DNA of 64,000 bases, from positions 505,896-569,895 of the forward strand of contig NZ_LN881717.1 in NCBI RefSeq assembly GCF_001457435.1, given 5' to 3'. This document shows, piece by piece, positions 42,803 to 52,241 of the stretch; the stretch's first letter is position 1; each line of letters opens with the position of its first letter. Below the pieces are notes generated by a model. That model saw only the letters and a program-made list of their open reading frames with translations. It did no database searches and had not been told where the DNA came from. The position numbers were made by a program, and so were the translations under genes. The DNA comes from Actinobaculum massiliense. Its GTDB lineage: Bacteria > Actinomycetota > Actinomycetes > Actinomycetales > Actinomycetaceae.

Positions 42803-44191
42803 TTAGTAGCCCCTACCGAGCAGAAGTGCAAAAGCATAGGCGCTGACGGCAAGCACCCACAAGCCCACTCTGACCGACTTGCGCTCCGTGACCCAAGCAC
42901 CCGCTACCGCGTAGATCGGGATTAAAACTTGGACGTACCGCGTCTGCACCGGCACCCAGCTGCCAAAGAGCAGGCCAAAGCAGAGATAAATCCCGGGGCC
43001 TACCAGGAACAAAGAACTAATTCCCGCCTCGGCGAATCGGCGCTTCAGCACGTCGTCTCCTTGACGGAACCACGCGACCGAAGCAAGCGCGCCGACGGAA
43101 ACAAATAGGGCGACGATGACGAACGGCGACATTCCCTGCTCAATGAAAAAGCCGCGGAACATAATGAGGATTCCATCCCCGAAGCTATCAATCAGACCGC
43201 TCAGCGATAAATCCGCGACTCGATCAACTTGTGCGGGCTTGTTCGCATCTACACTCAGAGCGGTGCGAATCAGGTTCCATCCCACCGCGACGGCTGCCAC
43301 CACAACAGGTAGCGCGGAGAGTGCTAGCCACGAAGGATGACGGCGGAAGGAGAGCTTGTGGCTACCGATCGGTAACGCGACCGTATCGGGAAGATCCTCC
43401 CCTCCTTCAAGGTTTGCACTGCTTTGCCGGCGCGGCCCGATCTTGTACCAGAGCAAGAACAGCCACATGGCAGCCGCAATGAAAGCGTTTTGCATTTTTA
43501 CTAGAGTGAAAATCCCCGAAAGCAGGAGGAACGGCCACACGCTCCATTCTTTTCTCACGTATCTCATGGCGGCGAGGGTGATCGATGCCCCCGCGAGGAG
43601 ATTGAGGGCATCGGGGGTGATGTACGCCGTCGTCGTGCGAAATGCGGGGAGAGAACACACGAAGAGGGTAAGCGCGATCCCCACGCTCAAGCGGCCCGCT
43701 TCGCGGCTTACGAGGGCGCACAGCACGGTAGCTCCCGCGGCGAGCCAAAACGCACCGGTGAGTCGTGCCGCATCAACGAGGTCGTAGGACGGCACTAACC
43801 ACTCAATCGGTTTTGCGATCCACGCAGTAACGAAGTAGTAGACCGGCGAGTGAATTCCAGCGGTTGAGTGACCATCCCAGGGGAAATCTTCGAGCGAATT
43901 ATTGCCGCCGCATACGCCTTCGGGAGTTCCCTTCCCCTTCATGATTCCGAAGCCACGGCACGCAGAAGCTTCCTGGGCGACCTGGTCAACCGTTGCGCCT
44001 TCATGAGAAACAATTCCGCGGGATGCTTTGTCCACCGCATCCACGTAGTTGTACTCATCTATTGGTGAGAGCGCGGTATTGGCGGCGTTATAGCGAACAT
44101 TGAGAAGACCAAAGAGGAACAAAAAGAGGAAGAAGACGGCCAACCACTTTGCCCAAGGCTTTTCACTTAGAAAAAGTTTCATACGTAGCAA
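42803..44191 (-). CDS. Multi-pass membrane protein, GT-C-like
   Basis: This protein of about 462 residues has a helix near residue 10 and about ten further helices. The first outer loop contains SPIDEYNYVDAVDKA, and the acidic pair just after helix 1 is where GT-C enzymes place their catalytic Asp/Glu. WDGHSTAGIHSPVYYFVTA is similar in style to DUF2142-like proteins. The start is uncertain: TTG 44191 has AGAGGAG six bases before it, ATG 44197 has none, and the frame opens at TTG 44221. It heads the wzm/wzt run and is divergent from rmlC. A role in outer-face sugar transfer is inference. Confidence 0.68.
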   Translation of the reverse strand: MLRMKLFLSEKPWAKWLAVFFLFLFLFGLLNVRYNAANTALSPIDEYNYVDAVDKASRGIVSHEGATVDQVAQEASACRGFGIMKGKGTPEGVCGGNNSLEDFPWDGHSTAGIHSPVYYFVTAWIAKPIEWLVPSYDLVDAARLTGAFWLAAGATVLCALVSREAGRLSVGIALTLFVCSLPAFRTTTAYITPDALNLLAGASITLAAMRYVRKEWSVWPFLLLSGIFTLVKMQNAFIAAAMWLFLLWYKIGPRRQSSANLEGGEDLPDTVALPIGSHKLSFRRHPSWLALSALPVVVAAVAVGWNLIRTALSVDANKPAQVDRVADLSLSGLIDSFGDGILIMFRGFFIEQGMSPFVIVALFVSVGALASVAWFRQGDDVLKRRFAEAGISSLFLVGPGIYLCFGLLFGSWVPVQTRYVQVLIPIYAVAGAWVTERKSVRVGLWVLAVSAYAFALLLGRGY

Positions 44192-44330
44192 GGACATCTC
44201 CTCTAGTCGTTCCCATCTCAATCATCAAAGCGAAGTGTATAAGCTTGACTACGCGGCCGCGGTCGAAGAGCCGTTCGCCTAAAATTCTAGGTAAACATTA
44301 CGTAGGCAATGAAGACGATGCGAGGTTTTT

Positions 44331-44948
44331 ATGGAATTCCGCGAATTATCAATTGAAGGCGCCTGGGAAGTTACCACCAAACACTTTCCCGATGAACGGG
44401 GAAAGTTCCTCGAGGTTTACAAAGCCAGCGTGTTCGAATCGCCGGTAGGCCATCAGCTTGACCTGAAGCAGGCAAATATTTCAGTCTCCCGCGCCGGCGC
44501 GGTGCGCGGAATCCATTTCGCAGAAATTCCGCCGTCGCAGGCCAAGTACGTCACCTGCCCGCGCGGTGCGGTGCTCGATTACGTGGTCGATATCCGGGTG
44601 GATTCCCCGACCTTTGGCAAATGGGATTCCGTATTGCTGGATGATGACTCGCGTAAAGCCATTTATCTTTCCGAGGGGCTCGGGCATTGCTTCGTCTCAC
44701 TGGAGGATGATTCGACCGTGATGTACCTCTGCTCCGCGGAGTACGCGCCAACCCGCGAGCACGGCATTAACCCGCTTTGCGAAGAGATTGGGCTTGAGTT
44801 CCCCGAAACCGGTAGGGATGGCGAGAAGCTGAACCTCGTGCTATCTGAAAAAGACACGGCCGCGCCCGGCTTGAGCGGGGCACGGGAAGCCGGATTACTT
44901 CCTACGTATTCGCAATACAAGGAGTTCATCTCCGCACTGAATGCCTAG
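44331..44948 (+). CDS. rmlC: dTDP-4-dehydrorhamnose 3,5-epimerase
   Basis: This 205-residue cupin epimerase performs the third step of dTDP-L-rhamnose synthesis. QANISVSRAGAVRGIHFAE carries the catalytic His. KYVTCPRGAVLDYVVDIRVDSPTFGKW and the catalytic Tyr region VMYLCSAEYAP follow. ATG 44331 has GAGG five bases upstream. It overlaps the downstream rhamnosyltransferase-like gene by 8 bp, so the pair is probably coupled. Confidence 0.96.
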   Translation: MEFRELSIEGAWEVTTKHFPDERGKFLEVYKASVFESPVGHQLDLKQANISVSRAGAVRGIHFAEIPPSQAKYVTCPRGAVLDYVVDIRVDSPTFGKWDSVLLDDDSRKAIYLSEGLGHCFVSLEDDSTVMYLCSAEYAPTREHGINPLCEEIGLEFPETGRDGEKLNLVLSEKDTAAPGLSGAREAGLLPTYSQYKEFISALNA

Positions 44949-45927
44949 AAATCTACAGATGTCTGAAAGCGAAGGTGGAGTGACGCCCGCGAGCAACGCC
45001 GCTGGGAGTAGCGCCGATACCCAAGACCACAACCAGGCGGCGAAGGTTGTTGCTGTCGTTATCACGTTCAACCCGCCCAACTTGCTCCCGCTTCTTTCGG
45101 AGCTTGAGCGGCAAGTGGCCGGGATCGTCGTCGTCGACAATGGCTCTACTCCGGCGTCCCTCCCCTCGCTCCGGCAAGCCTGCGAACGGCACACGCTGGT
45201 GGAGATCGGGGAGAATATCGGCATCGCCGCCGCCCAGAATCTGGGCATCGAGCAGGCTCGCGGCATGGGCGCAGAGTATGTTCTGCTCTCCGATCATGAC
45301 TCGGTTCCCGCGCCGAATATGGTCAGCAAACTACTCTCCGCACTTGAGGCAGACGAAATGGTAGGCGCTGCCGGCCCTCTTCCTAGCGAAGATCGTGAGG
45401 GCGCCGATCAGCTCGTCTACGTTGCGCGCAAGTGGGCGCCAAAGCGGGCCCACCCAGAAGAACTGGCGCAACCGACGCTCGATGTGGCGTTCTTGGTGGC
45501 GAGCGGTTGCCTCATTCGCATGAGGTGCCTCGACAACGTGGGCGATATGAATACCGCTCTGTTTATCGATCACGTTGACCTTGAGTGGGGGTTGCGTGCG
45601 CGGCGGAGCGGGTGGCGTTTGGTCTGTGTTCCTGCGGCAACCTTGCATCATTCGCTGGGCGATGAGGTCGTGATGCTTCCGGGGCGTACCCAGCCCGTTC
45701 ATGTTCACTCCCCCATGCGCAATTACTACATCTTGCGCAATACTCTGTTCCTCGTGCGGGAAGGTGGGGAGCTCATGCCGTCCCGGTGGCGGCTTCGCTA
45801 CGCCTGGTGGGCCCTAAAATACCTTGCGTTCAACGGGTTCCTTGTTGATCGTTTACCGCAGCGCCGCACGGAGTTGCGCGCGGCCATGCGCGATGCTCGC
45901 CGCGGAAGGAAGGGAAGGCGCGGGTAG
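44941..45927 (+). CDS. Glycosyltransferase family 2, probable rhamnosyltransferase
   Basis: This 328-residue enzyme has AVVITFNPPNLLPLL after a 35-residue Ser-rich N-terminus. VVDNGST, IGENIGIAAAQNLGI and LLSDHDSVP (the DxD-like metal site) follow, then VASGCLIRM and FIDHVDLEWGLRARRSGW. This order is typical of bacterial rhamnosyltransferases, and coupling to rmlC supports dTDP-rhamnose as donor. ATG 44941 lies inside the rmlC end; ATG 44959 is an alternative. The basic C-terminal tail may touch the membrane. Confidence 0.87.
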   Translation: MPRNLQMSESEGGVTPASNAAGSSADTQDHNQAAKVVAVVITFNPPNLLPLLSELERQVAGIVVVDNGSTPASLPSLRQACERHTLVEIGENIGIAAAQNLGIEQARGMGAEYVLLSDHDSVPAPNMVSKLLSALEADEMVGAAGPLPSEDREGADQLVYVARKWAPKRAHPEELAQPTLDVAFLVASGCLIRMRCLDNVGDMNTALFIDHVDLEWGLRARRSGWRLVCVPAATLHHSLGDEVVMLPGRTQPVHVHSPMRNYYILRNTLFLVREGGELMPSRWRLRYAWWALKYLAFNGFLVDRLPQRRTELRAAMRDARRGRKGRRG

Positions 45928-45928
45928 T

Positions 45929-46804
45929 TTAGCGATCCGCGGCGCGAGACTCCATCCACTGCCACATTTGCGCGATGCCAGAAGGGAGCATAGTTTCGGC
46001 TCGCCACCCGAGTTCACGCTCGATTCTCCCGACGTCGAGGTAGGACACATTCGCGTCGAAGCCCCGGGAGGGATCATGTTCCACTTCAAATCTAAGCCCC
46101 ACAACCTCCCGTAAATGCTCAATCAGCTCACGGAGCGTGGTGGGAACACCGGATCCCACGTTAAAAACTCGGTGGCCCAAGCTAGGTTCGCTCGCGACGG
46201 CGAACACGGCGCGCGCGACGTCGTCGACGTACACGTAATCGCGGGCGGCGTCAAGGGAACCCAGAACACGGAAGGGCTCGCGGTTCAGAATAGCGCCCAT
46301 CCACACCGCGAGAACGCCCTGCGCTCCGGCCCCGGTTTGGCCCGGCCCGTACGCATTGGCAACACGCAAAATGACGGGATCCCCACCGGAAGCGAGGAAA
46401 ACCTCCTCCAACCGGCTTTTGAGCTGCCCGTAGTTGCCCAGCGGCGCTAAAGTCTCTTCCTCTCGATGCGCGGTTGCCTGGTCGCCATAAACGGTTCCTC
46501 CGGAGGACAGAAAAATAGTGCGGAGGCGCGGTGCCTGAAGGAGCACCGCGGAGAGGGTCTGTCTCACCTCAGCGAGTTCAGCATCGGCTATCTCCGGGGA
46601 GTCGTTCGCGATTTTGGGCGTGCAACGGGAAGCTGCCCAGACCAATACATCGGGCACTCCCGTTCGAAAGTTCACTGTTTCTCCGTCGAAAATGGGATAT
46701 TCCGACGTGTAGCTATCGCAGGCCCAACCCGATTCTTCGAAGAGGGCGCGCACCCTCGACCCGATGAAACCGTTTGCGCCTACAATCGCAACTCTGGTAC
46801 TCAT
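45929..46804 (-). CDS. NAD-dependent sugar epimerase/dehydratase
   Basis: This 291-residue extended short-chain dehydrogenase begins MSTRVAIVGANGFIGSRV (NAD loop). LSSGGTVYGDQ and the catalytic YGQLKSRLEE follow, with RVANAYGPGQ, DYVYVDDVARAV and FNVGSG in order. It likely acts on a nucleotide sugar. ATG 46804 has GGGAGCAGAAAG before it; the frame runs to 46912. It is the last gene of the run from 52058. It is not rmlB or rmlD, which are present elsewhere, so it may supply a second sugar. Confidence 0.87.
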   Translation of the reverse strand: MSTRVAIVGANGFIGSRVRALFEESGWACDSYTSEYPIFDGETVNFRTGVPDVLVWAASRCTPKIANDSPEIADAELAEVRQTLSAVLLQAPRLRTIFLSSGGTVYGDQATAHREEETLAPLGNYGQLKSRLEEVFLASGGDPVILRVANAYGPGQTGAGAQGVLAVWMGAILNREPFRVLGSLDAARDYVYVDDVARAVFAVASEPSLGHRVFNVGSGVPTTLRELIEHLREVVGLRFEVEHDPSRGFDANVSYLDVGRIERELGWRAETMLPSGIAQMWQWMESRAADR

Positions 46805-46847
46805 CTTTCTGCTCCCTTTGCGCTCACCGTCATAACCGCGCCCATTT

Positions 46848-48014
46848 TCAGAACAACCGCCGCAGAAGCTCCTTGTACCTCTCACCAATGGCGCTGGTCG
46901 AATACTGATCACGCACCTTCAGCGCCAAACGCGCCATGCGGGTACGAGTTTCCGGATGCTCAATCGCCTCTCGCAGCGCATTTGCCAGCTCTCGCACATT
47001 GCCTGGCTGAACCAGACGCCCGTTTTCTCCATCTATGACGGCCTCATTAATGCCGGGCAAATCCGAAGCGATTGCGGGAAGACCCGCAGCCATGGCCTCC
47101 AGTAGCGCAACCGGAAGTCCGTCTTGGTCACCCGACTCAGCTGGTACCGATGGCGTCACGATCACATCAGATCGGGCATAGGTTTTGCGCAACTCCACCC
47201 GGTCAAGTGCGCCTACAAAGCTTACCGGCAAGCCGCTAGCTTCCCGCTCAAGCGATTCTCTTTCCGGACCATCCCCAACGATCGTGAGTTTCCAGTTGCC
47301 CGTACCCATCTCCCGCAATGCTTGGAGCAGATACGTAACGCCTTTCTTAGGCACGAGCCTGCCCACGAAGAGCAAACGTACATCATCGCCATCGGACTCG
47401 ACTGGTTCAACCATATGAGTGAGGTTGGCACCCATCGGGATCACGAATGTTCGCGCCGGATCACTCCCCAGCGCGATAGCCCGTTGCGCCATATCTTCGT
47501 TCATGACCGTCACGGCACGCGATCCCTTGACCACGCGCGACATGATCGCACTCAGGGGGAAACGATCCAGCGCGTACAAATCGCCGCCCAGGGTTGTGAG
47601 CAAACGTGGAATCTTCGCCGCCCCCATGGCGGCTACCAGACCCTGTGGGATGATCCAGTGCGCGTGGATAATATCCGGCGAAAATGCTTTCACCGCTTTC
47701 CGCAAGCCCCGCAACTCCGAAAGAAAGAAAGGCGGAACTTGTAAAAGCCGCGAGGGCGACCGGCGAATATTCTCAAAGATCGCCCCATCAGCGAGGTCCT
47801 CCCACTTCTGGGGAAAGAACCGGAAGCGACGCACCACCATACCGCGATAGTTTTCGTCCCGCTTGGCACCGGGGACCATAGGTACCAGGATCTCGATGTC
47901 GTATTCGTCGCTGAGTTCGTATGCAAGGTCTCCAATAAACTCCGGCGTCCCATCCCCCGGGTGCGCCGGAAACGTCGAGCCCATCACGAGCATTCTCGGC
48001 TTAGCTTTCCCCAT
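46848..48014 (-). CDS. Glycosyltransferase family 4
   Basis: This 388-residue GT-B enzyme has STFPAHPGDGTPEFIGDLAYEL at the N-terminus, HAHWIIPQGLVAA, LLFVGRLVPKKGVTYLL and VTPSVPAESGDQDGLPVALLEAMAAGLPAI, which holds the family's E-x7-E-like donor site. ATG 48014 has GGGAGAGG upstream; the frame opens at 48134. Sugar and acceptor are unknown. Confidence 0.88.
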   Translation of the reverse strand: MGKAKPRMLVMGSTFPAHPGDGTPEFIGDLAYELSDEYDIEILVPMVPGAKRDENYRGMVVRRFRFFPQKWEDLADGAIFENIRRSPSRLLQVPPFFLSELRGLRKAVKAFSPDIIHAHWIIPQGLVAAMGAAKIPRLLTTLGGDLYALDRFPLSAIMSRVVKGSRAVTVMNEDMAQRAIALGSDPARTFVIPMGANLTHMVEPVESDGDDVRLLFVGRLVPKKGVTYLLQALREMGTGNWKLTIVGDGPERESLEREASGLPVSFVGALDRVELRKTYARSDVIVTPSVPAESGDQDGLPVALLEAMAAGLPAIASDLPGINEAVIDGENGRLVQPGNVRELANALREAIEHPETRTRMARLALKVRDQYSTSAIGERYKELLRRLF

Positions 48015-48137
48015 CAATGCCTCTCCCTTACTTCCACTCGGTAAGTTTTCTCCGCCTTCAGAGCTCCCGCGCCGCACCAGCCCGGCAACGTGAGGCCGCG
48101 GAGGTCGATAACCTGAAGCGCGAGCCTCGGCCACCGG

Positions 48138-49160
48138 TTAGTTCGCGTTGGCATCACCGATAATGCCTCGAAACTCCGTATCCTGCGGTTCGCCGGGTTC
48201 TTTCCCAGCTGTGATCGCAGACGGCCCGTATTGAAGCTCCTTCGATCTTTCGAGTTGTTGCTCAATGAGAATGCGATTCGTCTTCTGCAAATCCGCAATG
48301 ATCAAAATCGTCACAGAGATAATCGAGGCTACGAGCATTGCGGACCCAAAAATTAGGGACTGCACGTGGCCAGCGCCCTCGCCCATCAGGTAGTAGATGA
48401 GGAAGCGAATAAACGGGATAAGACCGATGAGGCCTGTTATTCCAGCTGTTAGACCGAGGGGAACGTGCGGCTTGAACATGAGGTACGACCGGATGATGGC
48501 CCAACCGGACTTGAACATGTGCTGCCAAATATTCTTGAAGAGCCGTGACTCTCGCGTCTTTGGGTTGGTTCGAATGGGAACCGAGGCAATCTTCAGGCGC
48601 TTATTGCCCGCCTGGATAATCGTTTCCATACAGTAGGAAAACTGCGTAACGATATTGAGGCGATAGAGGGCGAGGCGCGAGTAGGCGCGGAATCCCGAGG
48701 CCGCATCCGGCAATCGAGTACCCGCGGCGCGGTTGACCACACTCGATCCAAATGCCTGCATTCGCTTCTTGAACCATGAAAACTCAGAGATTTTACTGGT
48801 TTGCCGATCTCCGATCGCGATATCGGCCTCACCGCGAAGGAGCGGTTGCACCAAATTGACAATCTCAGCTTGGGGATACTGATTGTCGCCGTCGGTATTC
48901 ACAACGATATCGGCCCCGTGCGCCAGGGCGTAGTTCGTCCCGTCCAGGAACGAGCGCGCCAGACCTTGATTACGGGCGTGATGCACAAAGTGCTTCACGC
49001 CGTGTTCTTTTGCAACTTCGACCGTTCGGTCGGTGGAGCCGTCATTGATGACGAGGATTTCCACCGAATCCACGCCGGGGATCTCACGTGGGATTGTATC
49101 GAGAACCACGCCCAACGTCTTCTCTTCATTCAGGCACGGAATCTGGATAAACACCTTCAT
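48138..49160 (-). CDS. Polyprenyl-phosphate glycosyltransferase-like protein (GT2)
   Basis: This 340-residue protein has a DPM1-like catalytic part: FIQIPCLNEEKTLG, VINDGSTDRT, HHARNQGLARSFLDG and NTDGDNQYP (metal site). ASGFRAYSR and IRTNPKTRESRLFKN follow. Two transmembrane helices near residues 235-290 anchor it. It would load a sugar onto polyprenyl phosphate for use by outer-face GT-C enzymes. It starts two bases before the end of the YfhO-like gene, which is a natural partner. Confidence 0.88.
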   Translation of the reverse strand: MKVFIQIPCLNEEKTLGVVLDTIPREIPGVDSVEILVINDGSTDRTVEVAKEHGVKHFVHHARNQGLARSFLDGTNYALAHGADIVVNTDGDNQYPQAEIVNLVQPLLRGEADIAIGDRQTSKISEFSWFKKRMQAFGSSVVNRAAGTRLPDAASGFRAYSRLALYRLNIVTQFSYCMETIIQAGNKRLKIASVPIRTNPKTRESRLFKNIWQHMFKSGWAIIRSYLMFKPHVPLGLTAGITGLIGLIPFIRFLIYYLMGEGAGHVQSLIFGSAMLVASIISVTILIIADLQKTNRILIEQQLERSKELQYGPSAITAGKEPGEPQDTEFRGIIGDANAN

Positions 49161-52058
49161 TTACCTAGCACCTTTCCGGTATGAGACAAATGTTCCCGCT
49201 CCCAGGGCGAGCGCCACAATTAGGGAGGCGAGAGAGATTTTCTTACCCAATTCAAAGTGGGGATTCCGGTACGTCAGATCGACGACGTGTTCACCTGCAT
49301 CGGGCACGAAAATGGCTGACCCGAAATGCTCAGCCGGCACGAGTTCCGTCTTCTGTCCGTCGAGCGTGGCAGACCATCCATCCGTGCGGGTGTTCTCCCC
49401 GATCACCAGCCACCCGGAACCATTAGCCGAGAGCCTTATATGCGTATCGTCGCTGTTCGGCTCATCGATCACAAGATCAGCGTGCGAGCCGGCGTCCACT
49501 TCGCGGGCGTCTTGCTCACGTTCCAAGACCACCGCGTTGCCCGGGGTTTCGGTGGAGTCCATGACTGCTAGACGCTCGCCGCTATCGGCGACGACAACGG
49601 ATTCATTAGCCCAGCGAATACGCGGTAGAGCACCATCTCTTTCAAAGGTGAAAGTTCCGTCGTAGTGCACTAGACGCATTCCGATCTCCTCGGAGAAGAG
49701 GATCGGCCGCGCCAGGCCCAGCCCGTCTTCATCTAGGCCTACGGTAATCGTTCCACTCGAACCCTCAAGCGAAATCTCCGCCGACCACGACGCGTTGGGG
49801 GCAATATCCGCTCCGTTCACGGGAACGATGTAGTACTCATTAATCCCTTCCGCCTTCACCTGGGATTCGGCAAGAATTTCACCTTCCGTACTCACCAGTC
49901 GGATATGAAGGACTCCCGGAGCGTCTTCCAAACCGTCGGTTCCCACCATTCTGATCTGGAGCGCATCGACAGGGCCCTCATGCACGGCAGTTTGAATCGA
50001 GTTTCCCTCCGATTCCAGAACAGCCGTCGAGTAAAAGTCGGCTACCGATACCGGTTGGATGCGCGCTGATAGTTGCCCTTGGGAAGCAACCACGTGACTG
50101 ATCGAAAGTCGGTTAGCCGCACCGTGCTCTTCTAAGTGAGCAAATTGGTCGTTATGGAATGAGGTGTAGGTTTTGGAAATAAAGATCGCGGGGTCGATAA
50201 GAGAAAGAACTTCTGCATACCGAGGATCCGTGAATTTGTGCCCGGTGGCTGCGCGCAAACCGTAGGCGTCCTGGGTTCCCGTCATCATGGTGTTTTCAAT
50301 ACCAATGAAGCGGTTTCCCTCAAGATTTGCCGCAAGATAGTCGTGGGTGGGAGTTTCTCGATAGAACGAATCCGCATCGGAAAGCGGCCACCAGACCCGG
50401 GCGATCGTCGTCGTCGGCCCCGCAATAAGGGCTCCGCACGCGACGATCACCGGCACCCCCGCCCAACGGTTCTCGCTCATCAAGGAGACAACCGCTAAGC
50501 AGATGACGACGACGCCGCCGCCAATCACCCATCCCATCCACAGATAGTCCTGGAGTACCAGGGTTGGATCGTGGGGATAAAGCGCCTCTTCCGCCTCCGC
50601 GCGCCCCTTAATAACCCTGCTCAAGGCGAAGGCGCAGACCGCGAGGGCCAGGGGCGTACGAATCTGAATCCAGTGATTGGTGCGGAGCCGCCCCCAAGCT
50701 TCCGTCCAACGTGCTCGGCCTCCGAAAAGGCTTTGCGCTCCAATAACGGCTAGGACCACCAAACACATATCGATAATCACGCGAAGCCGCCCTAAATGGG
50801 AGGTTCCCACCAACGGCATTTTCGCGAGAAACAACGAAACCGCGTCCGCCCCATAGATTCCGATAAGTAGCACCAGGGCAACGATCCCAAAGTACGAGCT
50901 ACTCCCCCGGCGGAGAGTACGGGAAAACACCAGACCTAGCGCTGCCAGGACGCACACCGCTACCCCCACGTACGAGAACCCTTCAATCCAGTGAACGGGC
51001 CAGCGTTCGTAGTCAAAGGTCAGGCCGAAGTAGAAAGGATTGAAGACGGTTGCAAGGAGCGATTGGTCCATGGCATTTGCTCCCTGGGCGCGGAACTCAA
51101 AATCGACGTAGTCGAGAGAGAACTGCACAAAGGGCAACATTTGGATTGCCGAGAGGCCGAGTCCGAGGATAAGTCCCAACGCACCGCGCGCGATTGAGAG
51201 GAGCGACTCGCGCAGATTCTCCCAGTCGAGAATCCAGCGAAGTAAGAAATAGCCGCCGCACAGGTAAAGCGCGTAGGCCGAGACCGCGGGGAATCCACCC
51301 AGTAAAAGCGATGCCACAATCACGCCAAACCACAGACTTGTGCTCCATTTACGCCGGTACACCAGCGCATCCGCAGCCCAAAGAAGCAAGGGAATCATCG
51401 CGGCAACGCGGGTCTGCGGCCAGCCGGTCCATGACAGCATAAAGCTTGAACCCATATAGATAAGGGTCGCCAGCGGAACGGTGAAGTGAGCAAAACCCCA
51501 GCTTCTGCGCAACAGCAGATAGAACCCAAGGGCGACGGCGATGGTCTCGAATACTTTAACTAAGGCAACCGCGGTACCCGCGGGCGCAATCCACCAACCA
51601 ATTGAGAGAGGCGAAAAGAGCCCGGTGTTCGGAATTGTGCCGCCCTCGGTTCCCCCGACCTGGTGAGTGTTCCACTGCGGATAGTGGCCATCCTTGGTGG
51701 ATTCGGTGATGAAGATTGACTCGGGGATGACGCTGTCGAAAACATCCCACTGGCCCGGATTCGGTGGATACGCATCCTGATAATCCGACTGCCAGGGCGC
51801 TGCCGTGTTCAAATACTGGGTGGGGGCAAAGACTTTATTGCCCCCAAGACCCGGAAGCACGGTAACTGCTAAAAAAATCAGGACAAAAAGCCAAAGAATC
51901 AGGGAAAGGATCCCGTCAGGGCTCAGCAGATCGGAGCGCCAACGATGCCAGCGATCCGCGCGAGGTGGTGTTTCTACCTCCACCCGCGGCTCTTCGAGTC
52001 CTTTCGCGCGGTCGCCACTAGTGGCTGGCGGATTAGTTTCCTCCGCGACGTCCTGCAT
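49161..52058 (-). CDS. Large YfhO-like membrane protein
   Basis: This 965-residue protein has about 12 helices between residues 50 and 560 and a large extracytoplasmic C-terminal region before a last helix at residues 935-955. The first outer loop has the NPGQWDVFDSVIPES region and a QWNTHQVGGTEGG stretch near residue 125. The shape and the C-terminal beta domain match YfhO family GT-C-like proteins, which take part in glycosylation of surface polymers. ATG 52058 has AAGGGA upstream. It heads the run 52058-45929. Confidence 0.8.
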   Translation of the reverse strand: MQDVAEETNPPATSGDRAKGLEEPRVEVETPPRADRWHRWRSDLLSPDGILSLILWLFVLIFLAVTVLPGLGGNKVFAPTQYLNTAAPWQSDYQDAYPPNPGQWDVFDSVIPESIFITESTKDGHYPQWNTHQVGGTEGGTIPNTGLFSPLSIGWWIAPAGTAVALVKVFETIAVALGFYLLLRRSWGFAHFTVPLATLIYMGSSFMLSWTGWPQTRVAAMIPLLLWAADALVYRRKWSTSLWFGVIVASLLLGGFPAVSAYALYLCGGYFLLRWILDWENLRESLLSIARGALGLILGLGLSAIQMLPFVQFSLDYVDFEFRAQGANAMDQSLLATVFNPFYFGLTFDYERWPVHWIEGFSYVGVAVCVLAALGLVFSRTLRRGSSSYFGIVALVLLIGIYGADAVSLFLAKMPLVGTSHLGRLRVIIDMCLVVLAVIGAQSLFGGRARWTEAWGRLRTNHWIQIRTPLALAVCAFALSRVIKGRAEAEEALYPHDPTLVLQDYLWMGWVIGGGVVVICLAVVSLMSENRWAGVPVIVACGALIAGPTTTIARVWWPLSDADSFYRETPTHDYLAANLEGNRFIGIENTMMTGTQDAYGLRAATGHKFTDPRYAEVLSLIDPAIFISKTYTSFHNDQFAHLEEHGAANRLSISHVVASQGQLSARIQPVSVADFYSTAVLESEGNSIQTAVHEGPVDALQIRMVGTDGLEDAPGVLHIRLVSTEGEILAESQVKAEGINEYYIVPVNGADIAPNASWSAEISLEGSSGTITVGLDEDGLGLARPILFSEEIGMRLVHYDGTFTFERDGALPRIRWANESVVVADSGERLAVMDSTETPGNAVVLEREQDAREVDAGSHADLVIDEPNSDDTHIRLSANGSGWLVIGENTRTDGWSATLDGQKTELVPAEHFGSAIFVPDAGEHVVDLTYRNPHFELGKKISLASLIVALALGAGTFVSYRKGAR

Positions 52059-52146
52059 TCTTTTCCCTTCTTTTCGCCCAGCACAAGAGTTTCACCCGGT
52101 GCGCGCGAGGGCGCGGCACTCATCTCACCTGGTCAAACATCGACGT

Positions 52147-52175
52147 GGTAAAACGGCCAAAAAAAGTTTTGTCAA
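52147..52175 (-). promoter_or_regulatory. Possible promoter of the YfhO-like gene operon
   Basis: On the minus strand TTGACA (52170-52175) is followed after 17 bases by TTTACC (52147-52152). Just upstream is a GTACCC/GGGTAC inverted repeat (about 52187-52204). The leader would be about 80 bases. Confidence 0.4.
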
Positions 52176-52241
52176 AGTTTAATTAGGTACCCAAGTAGGG
52201 TACTAGAAACTTCCCGTTAACTATTAGCGTTCGGGATACCG